NCBI GenBank assembly: GCA_030148805.1
Contig: JASBSS010000007.1
Location: 62,001 to 126,000 of the forward strand
From: Thiogranum sp.
Lineage (GTDB): Bacteria; Pseudomonadota; Gammaproteobacteria; DSM-19610
Length of the DNA: 64,000 nucleotides
Direction: 5' to 3'
Part shown: positions 44,847 to 54,973 of the stretch, in pieces
Position numbering within the stretch: the first letter of the stretch is position 1
Layout: each line of letters begins with the position of its first letter
Notes under the pieces: generated by a model
Told to the model about the DNA's origin: nothing
What the model saw: the letters and a program-made list of their open reading frames with translations, nothing else
Databases searched by the model: none
Position numbers and translations under genes: made by a program

Positions 44847-47800
44847 CTAGGAACACGAAGCGGCGTTGGCCAAGAGACCTTTCAACGCTGCGATATCTAC
44901 AGGCTTGGCCAAGTGGTGATCGAAGCCGGCCTTCTTCGAGCGCTCATGATGGTTTTTATCGCTCCAGCCGGTTTGAGCGACGAAAATGGTTCCCGCCAGC
45001 TCCGGCATGCGTTTCATAAGTCTGCAGACTTCGTAGCCGTCCATCTCCGGCATGCCGATATCGAGCAATGCGATTGCCGGGACAAATTCCGCGGCGACCT
45101 CCAGCGCGGCGCAGCCGCTGTGGACGCTGCGCACGTCGTGACCGAGCAGCTCCACGATCGAGGCCAATGTCTTTGCCGATTCCTTGTTATCGTCGACGAC
45201 GAGAACCCGCAATGCCCGCTCGGTTTGTTGCGGCGGCTCGATACCCACACTCTCCGGCTGCACCGATTCGCGCCGGCTCAATGGCAAATGCACGCTGAAA
45301 CAACTGCCTTTCCCCAACCCTTCGCTGTGGGCCTCGACACGACCGCCGTGGAGCTTCACCAGCTGATCGACCAGCGTCAAACCGATGCCAAGGCCGCCCT
45401 GCGAGCGCCCCAACGAGCTTTCCACCTGCGTGAACATCTCAAAGACCGTTGGCAACTGGCTCGGCGGAATCCCGATACCGTTGTCCTCAACGCTGATAAC
45501 AGCCTCCGACCCCTCGATTCGCGCCTTCAATTCGATCACCCCGCCTTCCTGGGTATATTTGGCGGCGTTGTTCAGGATATTGGAAAAGACCTGGGATAGC
45601 CGCGCCGTATCACCGTCCAACCAGAGGCTCTCACTGGCAAGCGAGATGACCAGCCTCTGAGAGCGCTGTTCGATCACGGAGTTCACCGTCTCGACTGCGG
45701 TGGCCACGATATCCGAGAGCGCAATTCTTTCCTTGCGCAATTCGATCTTGCCGCGGGTGATTCGCGACAAGTCCAAAAGATCATCGACCAGCCGGACCAA
45801 TAGCTCCAGCTGACGACCGATGATGGCGTGCATCTCCCCGGCGGCCTTGGGATCGTCGCTCATTCGCATGATATGCAACGCGTTGGCGATCGGCGCCAGC
45901 GGGTTGCGCAACTCGTGCGCCAGCGTCGCCAGAAACTCGTCCTTCCGCCTGTCGGCCTGGCGTAGCGCCGCGGCATTGGCTTTCAGCTTTTCTTCCGCCG
46001 CCTTGCGCAGGCGCATGTCAATGGTCTTGTCGATAATGAGCGCCGCGGTACCGCCGAGGATCTCCACCACCTGCATGTCCTCGGCGGAAGGAGAGTCTAT
46101 TTTTCTCGGGTAATACAGAGCAAAAGTTCCCAGAACCTTTCTCTCCGAGGAGATAATCGGCACCGACCAGCAGGCGCGCAAGCCGTGCGCCAGGGCGATA
46201 TCCTTGAAATCAGCCCACAGCGGGTCGTTTTCTATGTCGCCAACAATTACTGTTTCCCCTTTGAAGGCAGCCGTGCCACAGGAGCCTACCGCGGGACCTA
46301 TTCGTATGCCGTCGATCGCCTGGTTATAACTTTCGGGCAGGCCTGGCGCCGCGCCATGGATCAGGCGCTGCCCAGCGTCATCCAGCAGCAAGACCGAGGC
46401 TGTCACCTCTTCCTTGGACTGGAGTTCGACAGTATGGATGAACACCTCGAGGATTTCCTTCAAAGGCGCACCGCTTATGCTCAACTCCAACGCCTTCTTC
46501 TGACCTTCCAATACCGCCTCGATGCGCTTGCGCTCGCTCACATCGCTGGCGGCTCCGAACCATTCGGCGATTTCCCCCTTCTCGTCCAGCAACGGGAGTG
46601 CCCGGGAAAAGGTCCAGCCCAGCGTGCCGTCGGTGCGAAACACTCTGTGCTCCAGCTCGAAGACGCTCTTTTTGCGGATGGCGGCCTCGATAGCGGCCAT
46701 CACCGTCGGCTGGTCCTCGGGATGAATATACTTCTGCAGCCAGGTACTGCTGGTGTCATCCGTATCGGCAAGGAATTCGCGTCCCTGGAGATGGTACATC
46801 TCCCGCCAGTCGGGACTCATGCGATAGACGACGTCCGAGCTAGCGGTGACCAACGCCCTGAAGCGTTCCTCGGCCCGCTTGATATCGGTGATATCGCGCG
46901 TCGTTCCCGCGATCGATTCCACTTCCCCCGCCTCGTTGAGCACGGGCACGAATATATAATCGTAAATCCGCCGCCCGAGCGTGGCGTGGGGGAACGACAC
47001 TTCGCCGCGGATCGGCCGCTTGGTGGCCACGACCTGGTCGATCTCCCGCTCGTGCATGTGCGCGTGCCAGGGCTCGTAGCCGATTTCCAGAAGACGCTTG
47101 CCCACGGACTCCTCCAGGGTGCGCCCCCACATCTCCAGCAAGGCCTCGTTGGCAAATGTAAAACGGTAATCGAGGTCAAACACGTATACCAGGTCGGGGG
47201 TGCTGGAAATGATCGTATCGTACAGCCGTCTTTGCCGCTCCGACTCGGCGGTCAGCGCCTTGAGCGACTCTTCCGCCAACTTGCGATCGTGCACATCGAA
47301 GACGCAACCGACAAAGCCCAGGAAACCGCCCCGCTCATCGAAACGCGGCATGCCGGCATCGATCGCCCACCGATATCCACCATCCTTTCCGCGCAGACGA
47401 TAATCGATACTGAAACCTTCTCGCTTTTGGTTGGCCGCGAGAAAGATTCCCCGGGCCTGCTCAAGGTCGTCCGGGTGCACCTTGTTGAGCCAGCCGAAGC
47501 CGAGATCGTCTCCCGGCGTGCCGCCGGTGTATTCATACCACTGTTTGCTCAAATACTCACAGGCGCCGTCCGGGCCGGTGATCCAGAGGATCGCCGGACT
47601 GCTGTCGGCGATGATACGGAAGTGCTCCTCCTGCTGACGCCGCTCCTGCGCCTTGTTCAACAGAGAGTCGACCCGCGCGCTCAGCTCGCGCGCGCTGAAA
47701 GGCTTGACCAGATAGTCGTCCGCGCCTGCTTCGATGCCCTCGATCTCCGCCTCCTGACCAGCCCTCGCCGAAAGAAGAATCACCGGGATATCGCGCAGCT

Positions 47801-49886
47801 CGGGATCCCCCCGCAACATCTTCAATAAGCCGAAGCCGTCGAGGCGCGGCATCATCACGTCGGACACAATCAGATCCGGACGCTGAGTCCGGGCCGCTTC
47901 CCAGGCGGCCTGCCCGTCGGCCACCACGGTTACCCCGTAGCGGGCGAGCAGAATACGTTGCACATAATCGCGCATGTCCGCGTTGTCGTCGGCGAGCAAT
48001 ACATGGAATCGCTTGCCCTGGGTCTGGCTTTCGACGGCGACCGGCTGCGACGGGTTATCGGCCGGCAACCAACGCAAGGCTTCCTCGACAAACGCCTCGG
48101 CGCGGGTGGCGGTCGAGGCCAGGCTCCTCGCGGCACCGATGCGCTCGGAAGGCAGATGCGCCGATCCCATGGGCACTTGAACGGTGAAGGTCGTGCCCTG
48201 TTGCGGAACGCTTTCCACCCGGATGGAGCCGGCGTGCAGTTTGACCAATTCCTTGACCAGCGCGAGCCCGATACCAGTACCCTCATGGGTACGGCCCCGC
48301 GCCTGCTCCACCCGGTGGAAGCGTTCGAAAATATGCGGCAGCTCTTCGGCCGGTATACCAATACCGGTGTCGCTGACCTGGAGTACAGCCTGGGCGTCCC
48401 GAACGCGCAGGGTCACCGTGATACCGCCCTCGAAAGTGAACTTGAAGGCGTTGGAGAGCAGGTTGAACACGATCTTCTCCCAGATATCCCGGTCGACATA
48501 GATTTTCTCCGGCAATGGCGGACAATCTATCACCAGCTCCAACCCGGCTTTTTCGCAGGCCGAGCGGAAATTGCTCGCCAAATCGGAGGTGAGGACGGAG
48601 AGGTCGGTGGGCACATAGGAGGCCTGCGTACGACCTGCCTCGACGCGGGAGAAATCGAGCAGACTGTTGACCAGCTTGAGGAGGCGAAGCCCATTGCGAT
48701 GCGCGATTTCAAGTTCGGCACGATCCCTGGCGCCGAGCCCGGGCTGGCGCAACGTCTCCTCCAGCGGTCCCAGCATCAGCGTCAGCGGTGTGCGAAACTC
48801 ATGGGACACATTGGAAAAAAACAGGGTCTTGGCTTTGTCGATCTCCGCCAGCGCCTCGGCGCGATTGCGCTCCTCCTCGTAGGCCTGCGCGTTGGCGATG
48901 GCGGTGGCGATATGACTGGCGACGACGCTGAAGAAAGCACGATATTGGGAGTCCAGATGCCGCCTGGGGTTGACGCCCGCCACCAGGAACCCGGCCGGGC
49001 GGGCCTGGCCCGGCAGCGCCAGCGGGAGAATGATGGCGTGCCTTGTCGGCTCCGGCCACGACCCCGTAGGCAAGTCCACCGCATCGAGGGCGGGGCCGCT
49101 GACCTCCAGGCTTTCGCCGGTCTCGAATACCGTACCCAGCGGCCAGAGGCTGGTACCCGCGGCTTCCCGTAGATCGATCTTTTCCGGCGCGGCCTGCGGA
49201 AGATTCTGGATATTGGAGGCTGCGACCAAAACGGCTGCTTCGCTCTTGTCGGTCAAATAAATCAGCGCAAAGGGCACATCGGCGAGGTTGTTTTCGAGGA
49301 TGGTCGCACTTTGGATACAGGCGTCGGCGGTTTCCTTGGCCTTCTGGCCATGAGCCCCCAGATCGGTCAAGGTGCGCAGCCGTCTTTCGCTGAGCACCCG
49401 ATCCGTGGTTTCGACGACGGCGTTGAAAATCCCCTCCACCTGTCCGCTTTCTCCTTGGATCGGGCTGAAGGTGAAATTGAAGTAGCACTCTTCCGTGTAG
49501 CCATGGCGGTTCATCGCCAGCAACTGGTCTTCGGCCCACACCCCTTCCCCCGTCGTGAAAACCTTATGGAACAGAGGGTCGATTTCGTCCCAGATTTCGG
49601 GCCAGACCTCCTTGGCCGGCCGGCTCAGCGCCCAGGGATGCTTGTTACCGAGAATCGGCGCCCAGTCGTCGTTGTAGACCAGCGCCCGTTTCGCTCCCCA
49701 GTAGAGAGCGATGGGATAGCGGGAGTTGAGCATGATGCTGGTGGCGGATCTCAAGCTCTGAGGCCACTCGGAAACCGGTCCGAAAGAGGTCCTGGACCAA
49801 TCCTTCTGGCGCATGAGCCCGCCCATCTCCCCACCCCGGGCGAAAAGCTGGGAAGTCAAAACGACTTTGCTCCTCTCGGTGCTCAT
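44847..49886 (-). CDS. Multi-PAS double hybrid histidine kinase
   Basis: The protein is 1679 residues with no obvious membrane segment. Domains in order: PAS-like (about 20-165), GAF (170-335), HisKA with His362 (FFSNVSHEFRTPLTLML) and ATPase to about 575, receiver with Asp676 (DLIVSDVMMPRLDGFG), three PAS domains (about 755-1135), and a second GAF (about 1140-1310, GSCGTAAFKGETVIVGDIEN). Then follow a second HisKA (ATLAHELRNPLAPIANA) with ATPase, and a C-terminal receiver with Asp1609 (AIALLDIGMPEMDGYE). The first 750 residues align end to end with the kinase at 20.3-23.7 kb. It should run an intramolecular phosphorelay. The target is unknown. Confidence 0.92.
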   Translation of the reverse strand: MSTERSKVVLTSQLFARGGEMGGLMRQKDWSRTSFGPVSEWPQSLRSATSIMLNSRYPIALYWGAKRALVYNDDWAPILGNKHPWALSRPAKEVWPEIWDEIDPLFHKVFTTGEGVWAEDQLLAMNRHGYTEECYFNFTFSPIQGESGQVEGIFNAVVETTDRVLSERRLRTLTDLGAHGQKAKETADACIQSATILENNLADVPFALIYLTDKSEAAVLVAASNIQNLPQAAPEKIDLREAAGTSLWPLGTVFETGESLEVSGPALDAVDLPTGSWPEPTRHAIILPLALPGQARPAGFLVAGVNPRRHLDSQYRAFFSVVASHIATAIANAQAYEEERNRAEALAEIDKAKTLFFSNVSHEFRTPLTLMLGPLEETLRQPGLGARDRAELEIAHRNGLRLLKLVNSLLDFSRVEAGRTQASYVPTDLSVLTSDLASNFRSACEKAGLELVIDCPPLPEKIYVDRDIWEKIVFNLLSNAFKFTFEGGITVTLRVRDAQAVLQVSDTGIGIPAEELPHIFERFHRVEQARGRTHEGTGIGLALVKELVKLHAGSIRVESVPQQGTTFTVQVPMGSAHLPSERIGAARSLASTATRAEAFVEEALRWLPADNPSQPVAVESQTQGKRFHVLLADDNADMRDYVQRILLARYGVTVVADGQAAWEAARTQRPDLIVSDVMMPRLDGFGLLKMLRGDPELRDIPVILLSARAGQEAEIEGIEAGADDYLVKPFSARELSARVDSLLNKAQERRQQEEHFRIIADSSPAILWITGPDGACEYLSKQWYEYTGGTPGDDLGFGWLNKVHPDDLEQARGIFLAANQKREGFSIDYRLRGKDGGYRWAIDAGMPRFDERGGFLGFVGCVFDVHDRKLAEESLKALTAESERQRRLYDTIISSTPDLVYVFDLDYRFTFANEALLEMWGRTLEESVGKRLLEIGYEPWHAHMHEREIDQVVATKRPIRGEVSFPHATLGRRIYDYIFVPVLNEAGEVESIAGTTRDITDIKRAEERFRALVTASSDVVYRMSPDWREMYHLQGREFLADTDDTSSTWLQKYIHPEDQPTVMAAIEAAIRKKSVFELEHRVFRTDGTLGWTFSRALPLLDEKGEIAEWFGAASDVSERKRIEAVLEGQKKALELSISGAPLKEILEVFIHTVELQSKEEVTASVLLLDDAGQRLIHGAAPGLPESYNQAIDGIRIGPAVGSCGTAAFKGETVIVGDIENDPLWADFKDIALAHGLRACWSVPIISSERKVLGTFALYYPRKIDSPSAEDMQVVEILGGTAALIIDKTIDMRLRKAAEEKLKANAAALRQADRRKDEFLATLAHELRNPLAPIANALHIMRMSDDPKAAGEMHAIIGRQLELLVRLVDDLLDLSRITRGKIELRKERIALSDIVATAVETVNSVIEQRSQRLVISLASESLWLDGDTARLSQVFSNILNNAAKYTQEGGVIELKARIEGSEAVISVEDNGIGIPPSQLPTVFEMFTQVESSLGRSQGGLGIGLTLVDQLVKLHGGRVEAHSEGLGKGSCFSVHLPLSRRESVQPESVGIEPPQQTERALRVLVVDDNKESAKTLASIVELLGHDVRSVHSGCAALEVAAEFVPAIALLDIGMPEMDGYEVCRLMKRMPELAGTIFVAQTGWSDKNHHERSKKAGFDHHLAKPVDIAALKGLLANAASCS

Positions 49887-50667
49887 CCGTCAGGCCGCTT
49901 CGTCAACAGGGGCCAACGGAAGAAGCAGCGACAGGGAGATAGCGGGGCATTGGAGCGTTTCCCCATAACTCAACCCAATACCCGGGGGCGAAAAACGAGG
50001 CGACATCGCCCCACCCGCTCTCCCCCGATTTTTCGACCGCGCCATCAGGCAATCGACAAGCCTCGACCATGACATCATCTTCCTATCTCGACGGGGTGGT
50101 AAACGGGATGCCTCTGGAGAGCCGGCCCGGCGCGGACGCAAACCGCCACGTCTCATAAAACCGGCCTCTGACTCCTGTACGCTCTGCTATTTCACCATGC
50201 CCACGAAAGCCTGGATACAGCTTTTGCTATAGCGACTCGCGCCTGGAGGTCCGAAAGATGATTTGCTTCTTGTAAGCCCGCTGCGTTTCCCGCCCATCCC
50301 CTTGAACGGCAAGCCTAAGTATATTGGTTTCCGCCCTCCCGGCAACCGCCGCGTAGCCAGGAACCTTAGCGGAAGCAGGGTCGCGAAAACGACGCCGAAC
50401 GGTGGCCTCTAACACAAGACATGCCCACGCCCCTGGTGGATATCCCCTGAATTTATACTGAAACCTGCGCTGCCGTCGCGGCACGCTGCGACCCGTCGCC
50501 CTTCAACGACGCACGTCGGTCATCGCTCCTACGGCAACGAGGCGGGCGCGGCGGCGGCTCTTCAACGGTCGAGACAAACCGCGGCGTCAACCGCGTGGCA
50601 GAGACGCGCAAGGGGCTGCGCCGGTCTGGCGAACCGGCAGCCCCGGGGCAATGGTCGGTCGGTGTCC
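49887..50667. other. Gene-free region of about 780 bases
   Basis: Several short frames occur on both strands but none has a credible start, composition or family feature. It lies upstream of the leftward giant kinase and beyond the terminator of the secreted phosphoesterase. A functional small RNA cannot be excluded from sequence alone. Confidence 0.4.
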
Positions 50668-50697
50668 AAAAAAATGGCCGGGTCAGACGACCCGGCC
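50668..50697 (-). terminator. Rho-independent terminator of the phosphoesterase gene
   Basis: A perfect nine-base stem GGCCGGGTC/GACCCGGCC with a four-base loop is followed on the minus strand by ATTTTTTT. It begins about 23 bases after the leftward stop codon. It is the clearest terminator in the window. Confidence 0.92.
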
Positions 50698-50719
50698 GCG
50701 GCACGCGCCTTGGCGCCGG

Positions 50720-52531
50720 CTAGCGATCGAAACGCGCGGGACGGTAGCCGCGTTTGGGCGCATCCCGGTGCTCCTGCCCACGCGAAAAGTCGAACAGGTT
50801 CATCAGGTCACCCACCGCCGGTGCGTTGACCGGACGGTAAGGGTCGTCGTCCTCGGCGATCGGATTGGGCAGATTGTCTCGGCTACGCGCCGACAAGGTG
50901 CCCAGCCCCCAGTTGCGCTCGATGAATTTGATCACCGAGGCGTGATCGTAGTAGGTATGGTCGACCTGGCCTTTCTTGGCGAATGGCGACACTGCGATCA
51001 GCGGAATGCGCGTACCGTCGCCGAAGAAGTCGATCGGCTGGATATAGCCGGAGTCGTAATAGCCGCCGCCTTCGTCGGTGGTGATCAGGACGGCGGTTCT
51101 CGCCCAGAGCTTCCTGTTGGACTGCACCCGAGCGATGAGATCGGTGACGAACTGCTCGAACTGCGACAGGGTCGCGTTGGCCGGATGCCCTGCCATGCTC
51201 TCGTACGGGCGCACGAAGGCCACCGCCGGCAACTCGCCGCTGGAGACATCGCCATAGAACTGCTCAACACCCTGGAGATTGTCCTTCAGCGAAGTCGTCA
51301 TGATGCTGCTGAAGCCCGTCAGTGGATCACAGATGCCGCAATACTCGTCGGTCGGCGCAGCGTTGGGCAGGCGCCCGCCGCTGTAGTATTTCCAACTGAC
51401 GCCCTTGGCCGCCAGCGCGTCGGCGATCGTCGGGACGGTCTGCGGCGGCAGGGTGTACTGATCCGCGCCGAGGGCTGCCGGCGTCCCGTCGTAGTGGTAG
51501 CCAAGGCTGTAGTTGTTGACCAGATAATAGGTGTTGGCGGCGCAATTGCCGTCACGGAACGGGCGGTATGCGAGCGAATGCAGGTAATCGTCGATGGCGG
51601 CGACGCCGGGCTGGGTGCTGTCGGCGCAATTGACATAGGAGCCGCCGCGATAACCGTCCTCGCTGTACCAGTTGTTCAGGCCCGGCTGCGGATCGGGATT
51701 CTCGATCTGATTCGAGGGCGGGACATCCCGACGGCCATTGTCGTTGTGATAGGCGACATCAGCGGTGACCAGCGCGATGAAGTTGGCTCCCGTGCCGCCC
51801 ATGATCGCCTGATGATAGTTGTCGCTGATCGCGTAGTCATCCGCCAGGGCCTTGAGGCCGGAGACGTCGCCGGCACTCATGTTGTAGAAACCCATCGATT
51901 CGCCGCCCTGGTTGGGCTGGGTGGGCGTGGGCGAGAAGCCGTCGTTGCTGGGACCGATGCTGGCGGTGGTGGCCACCCAGGGGAAAAGATCGTTGCGGCC
52001 CAGGTCGTACTGCTGCCACATCTGGAAGAAGCGATGCATGGGGTCGCCGGTGTGAGCGTCGGCGGACACATAGCGGGTGATCGGGAACGGCCCGTTGGGC
52101 AGATCGGCGGGAAAACGCTCGTCCGGCACGTTCTGCGGCAGGCCGGTGGCATAAGTGGTGTTCGGCTGCGGCAGGGTGGCGTAGGCGCCGGTGTGCTGCG
52201 GATCGATGCGGTAGACGTCGATGTCGCTGGCCTGTTGCTGCGCCGCGGCGGCGAAGTTGGGACCTGGCGTGCCGTCGGCGTTGATGATGCCCTTGGACAA
52301 GAGATTGTCGATATGCTGTCCGCGCCGCGGCTGATAGCCGGCGAACAGATTGTCGAAGGTATGGTTTTCACCCACGACCACGATGAGATGCTCGATGGGG
52401 GTGGCGGTCCGCTGACCGTCGTGCTCGTTAGCGTGCTCACCGGCCATGACCAACGGAGAGAAAACGCATTGTCCGATAAGGGATAGACCGACTGCCGCCG
52501 CCAGGGGTTTCCGCGAGTGCTTGAACTTCAT
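50720..52531 (-). CDS. Secreted phosphoesterase (phospholipase C / acid phosphatase AcpA type)
   Basis: The protein is 603 residues. The ATG 52531 has CAGGAG upstream and begins a signal peptide (MKFKHSRKPLAAAVGLSLIG, cleaved after VMAGEHA region). The catalytic start motif is HLIVVVGENHTFDNLFAGY. It is followed by DDYAISDNYHQAIMGGTGAN, FVRPYESMAGHPANATLSQF and VLITTDEGGGYYDSGYIQP, then RIPLIAVSPFAKKGQVDHTY, as in the phosphoesterase family PF04185. It should hydrolyse phosphate esters in the periplasm or outside. Longer upstream frame has no start signal. It is monocistronic with its own terminator. Confidence 0.9.
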   Translation of the reverse strand: MKFKHSRKPLAAAVGLSLIGQCVFSPLVMAGEHANEHDGQRTATPIEHLIVVVGENHTFDNLFAGYQPRRGQHIDNLLSKGIINADGTPGPNFAAAAQQQASDIDVYRIDPQHTGAYATLPQPNTTYATGLPQNVPDERFPADLPNGPFPITRYVSADAHTGDPMHRFFQMWQQYDLGRNDLFPWVATTASIGPSNDGFSPTPTQPNQGGESMGFYNMSAGDVSGLKALADDYAISDNYHQAIMGGTGANFIALVTADVAYHNDNGRRDVPPSNQIENPDPQPGLNNWYSEDGYRGGSYVNCADSTQPGVAAIDDYLHSLAYRPFRDGNCAANTYYLVNNYSLGYHYDGTPAALGADQYTLPPQTVPTIADALAAKGVSWKYYSGGRLPNAAPTDEYCGICDPLTGFSSIMTTSLKDNLQGVEQFYGDVSSGELPAVAFVRPYESMAGHPANATLSQFEQFVTDLIARVQSNRKLWARTAVLITTDEGGGYYDSGYIQPIDFFGDGTRIPLIAVSPFAKKGQVDHTYYDHASVIKFIERNWGLGTLSARSRDNLPNPIAEDDDPYRPVNAPAVGDLMNLFDFSRGQEHRDAPKRGYRPARFDR

Positions 52532-52990
52532 AACAACGCTCCTGTTCGCAAAGGATGGAAGTGGGGACTGCTCGACCGGCGATGTCGCATTCCGGTCGCA
52601 GGCGATTATTGGCCCCCACTGTGACCACGTGATGTCCGGTGCATGAAGGCGCGTTAGGATTTGTGAGGAATATAATAAGAACAAATTCGCGAAAACCGGT
52701 CTTGCCGTCGCCACCGGACCTGGGATACCCGCGTTTCGCCGCGACAATGTCGTGCCTGCCTGCCCGCGCCATGCAGCGGCCCCGAAAATGCCGAATGAAC
52801 CGTTGCCCATAGCCGCCGGAGTTCCGGTTTTGGCGCGCGCCCGCCGGTGCGATAGGAGAACACCCGCAGCGACATCGCTTCCGTGGCACGTCCATGCTCG
52901 GTTACCATTGGCTCGGCCATGATCGCCGACACCCGCCGAGTCGGATCATGCCATTCGTATCCATTGACAGTCGGGGCACAGGAGCGGCCA
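52532..52990. other. Divergent intergenic region
   Basis: The region separates the leftward phosphoesterase and the rightward small membrane protein. No gene is recognised. Frames reading through from either neighbour lack ribosome binding sites. The promoters of both genes must lie here but are not obvious. Confidence 0.4.
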
Positions 52991-53335
52991 ATGGTTTTAT
53001 CGGTAATCTTTCTTTTCACGCTCACCGCGTTGCTCGGTGTGGCCATGGTGGTGCTTGGGGTGGGCTATCGTCGCAGTTCAGGGGCGCTTGCCATGGGCCA
53101 CGCCAGCCTGGCCCTGCTGGCGTTCTCGCTGTTGGTCGTGCATCTGCTGCGCAGCCCCATCGACAAGCTCTACAACAACGCCGCTCTGCTGTTGTTTCTG
53201 GGCATCTGCGGCGGTGTGGTTTTGTTCCTGTTGCGCGACGGGCGCAAGCCGCCGCAAATGTTCGTCGTCGGCCTGCACGCACTGATGGCACTCGCCGGCC
53301 TGCTGCTGCTGGTGTACGGTTACATGGCCCGCTGA
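52991..53335 (+). CDS. Small membrane protein, four predicted helices
   Basis: The protein is 114 residues from an ATG preceded by AGGAGCGGCCA. Four hydrophobic segments span it (MVLSVIFLFTLTALLGVAMV; HASLALLAFSLLVVHLL; AALLLFLGICGGVVLFLL; LHALMALAGLLLLVYGYMA). The loop RDGRKPPQMFVVGLHA lies between helices three and four. I do not recognise the family. It converges on the ZIP-like gene. Confidence 0.75.
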   Translation: MVLSVIFLFTLTALLGVAMVVLGVGYRRSSGALAMGHASLALLAFSLLVVHLLRSPIDKLYNNAALLLFLGICGGVVLFLLRDGRKPPQMFVVGLHALMALAGLLLLVYGYMAR

Positions 53336-53399
53336 AAGCATGCCGCAGGGCAATTCCCTCTCCGACTCACCGCCGGCCCACCCTTCCAGGCCGGGTATT

Positions 53400-54134
53400 T
53401 CACAGCGACAACAATGCGGCGTAGCCGAACACGCCAAGCACGAACGGCAACAAGCGGCTCTGGCGTTCCTGTGGCAACTCCTCTTTGAGCACGTTCAGGA
53501 TGACGCCCCCGGCGAGCAGGGCAAACAACAGGCCCACGGCCGCCATGCTGATCTGCGTAGCGAGACCGAGCAGCCAGCCCGCGAGAATCGCCGCAGCCAG
53601 TATCCAGCGACCGGTACGGCGATAGGCCACCTTGTGATCACGGCGCAACCCGTAATCGTTGACCAGGAAATGCAGCGTCATGGCCACGGCGTAAAACACC
53701 AGGCCGCGCAGATCCTGCTCTTCCCGGTGCACCAGCAGATAGCCGATCAGACCGTTGTAAAGCGCGAAAGAGACGATATGCAGCCAGAAGACGCCCTTGC
53801 CGGCGGGTGACCCGGGCTCGTTCTGCCCGCTGACACCAGCGCTCGCCCCTGCCCGCCGGATCATGCGCTCCAGCGCGTAGAAAATCGTCAAGCCAATGAG
53901 CGCCACGAGATACGCATGATGCTCCAGCCAACCCGCGACCGGCCAGACGTCCGCCAGGTTGGCCTGGGCGGCTTCCAACTCCGGAAAGATATGCAGGAAT
54001 ACGTAGGCGACCGATATTCCACCGGCGAAAGACAGCCAGCGGCTGCGTGGCAGGCCATCCAGGAAGCGCAGCCTTCCCGCGAAGAGATGTGAGCAAACAA
54101 AAAGCGCGACGGCCAAGCTCTGCAACATGAACAT
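53400..54134 (-). CDS. ZIP-like polytopic membrane protein
   Basis: The protein is 244 residues with about seven or eight transmembrane helices. The segment FAGGISVAYVFLHIFPELEA and the later HFLVNDYGLRRDHKVAY recall the helix motifs of ZIP metal transporters, but the canonical HxxxE pairs are not clearly both present. The loop GASAGVSGQNEPGSPAGKG is likely cytoplasmic. Metal transport is possible; the assignment is tentative. It stands alone, converging with the small membrane protein. Confidence 0.55.
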   Translation of the reverse strand: MFMLQSLAVALFVCSHLFAGRLRFLDGLPRSRWLSFAGGISVAYVFLHIFPELEAAQANLADVWPVAGWLEHHAYLVALIGLTIFYALERMIRRAGASAGVSGQNEPGSPAGKGVFWLHIVSFALYNGLIGYLLVHREEQDLRGLVFYAVAMTLHFLVNDYGLRRDHKVAYRRTGRWILAAAILAGWLLGLATQISMAAVGLLFALLAGGVILNVLKEELPQERQSRLLPFVLGVFGYAALLSL

Positions 54135-54245
54135 TTGACGCGCCCCGGCTAGTGGACGGGTGAAGGGCGAGAACCGCGGGAAAGGTCGTTGCGATAGAAT
54201 AAAGGCTCGTTTCCCTGGCCGTCAACCAGGGACCCGCGAGCGCTT

Positions 54246-54971
54246 TCAGTCATAGAGGTTGCGTTCCCAGAGCGCGTGCCGCGCCGCGAGCTCGTCTTTG
54301 ACGAAACCGATGCGAGGACCATTCGCCCTGAGACCGATGACCTCCGTCCCCCGAGGATCGAGACGGAAATCCACGGCGTAGAGACGTAGCGGCACCTCAC
54401 CCTGGAACTGCGTCACCCAGTAGCGTAGCCAGCGCGCTCCCCCGACATCGCTCACCGCCTCCCATTGCCCCCCGTAGACCGCCTCGAGCACCGCCAGCGG
54501 AAGCGGATGCCGGAGATCCGCCCGTGCCGAGACCACCCGATGCGCCTGATACGGATCGGCGGGCATTTCCGATCCGGTTCTCTCCGGTGCGCGCCTGACC
54601 ACCAGCCGCTCCACCCCGCCCTGCGCCTGAAGCTCCATGCGGCTGAAGGCCGAGGCCGAGAGCGGCAGTCCGCGCGCCTGGAGATCCGGCGGCGCCCACC
54701 CGGGCCCCGAGCCAGGGCGATATCGCAGCCGCCAATCGCCCGTGACCGACAAGCCGCCAAGCGTAGTCGCGGCGAACCGGTCCTCCCTCGCCGCGTCCCG
54801 CTGAACAATCGCGGGCGGCCCCAACACCTGCACCACCCGATCGACCCGCGACTCCAGCAGCGCGACCCCGGCAATGGCCAGCATCTGCTCGTAGTGCATC
54901 GCCAGGATGCTACTCGGCGCGAGCCAGCCGCAACAGACCATCAGGCACGGCGCTAAGGTTCTCCCGCGCAC
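54246..54971 (-). CDS. Uncharacterised exported protein of the SoxB-like/HupE operon
   Basis: The protein is 241 residues. It begins with a GTG two bases past the HupE stop, so it is translated with it. The signal peptide is MRGRTLAPCLMVCCGWLAPS, cleaved near ILA. The mature part has no recognised domain. Notable segments are MELQAQGGVERLVVRRAPER, DPYQAHRVVSARADLRHPLP and QGEVPLRLYAVDFRLDPRGT. It probably works in the periplasm with the two upstream gene products. Confidence 0.7.
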   Translation of the reverse strand: MRGRTLAPCLMVCCGWLAPSSILAMHYEQMLAIAGVALLESRVDRVVQVLGPPAIVQRDAAREDRFAATTLGGLSVTGDWRLRYRPGSGPGWAPPDLQARGLPLSASAFSRMELQAQGGVERLVVRRAPERTGSEMPADPYQAHRVVSARADLRHPLPLAVLEAVYGGQWEAVSDVGGARWLRYWVTQFQGEVPLRLYAVDFRLDPRGTEVIGLRANGPRIGFVKDELAARHALWERNLYD

Positions 54972-54973
54972 CT

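Noticed and set aside
50227-50484. 85-codon frame in the long spacer before the phosphoesterase terminator
   Set aside because: Composition and lack of a start signal argue against a gene.
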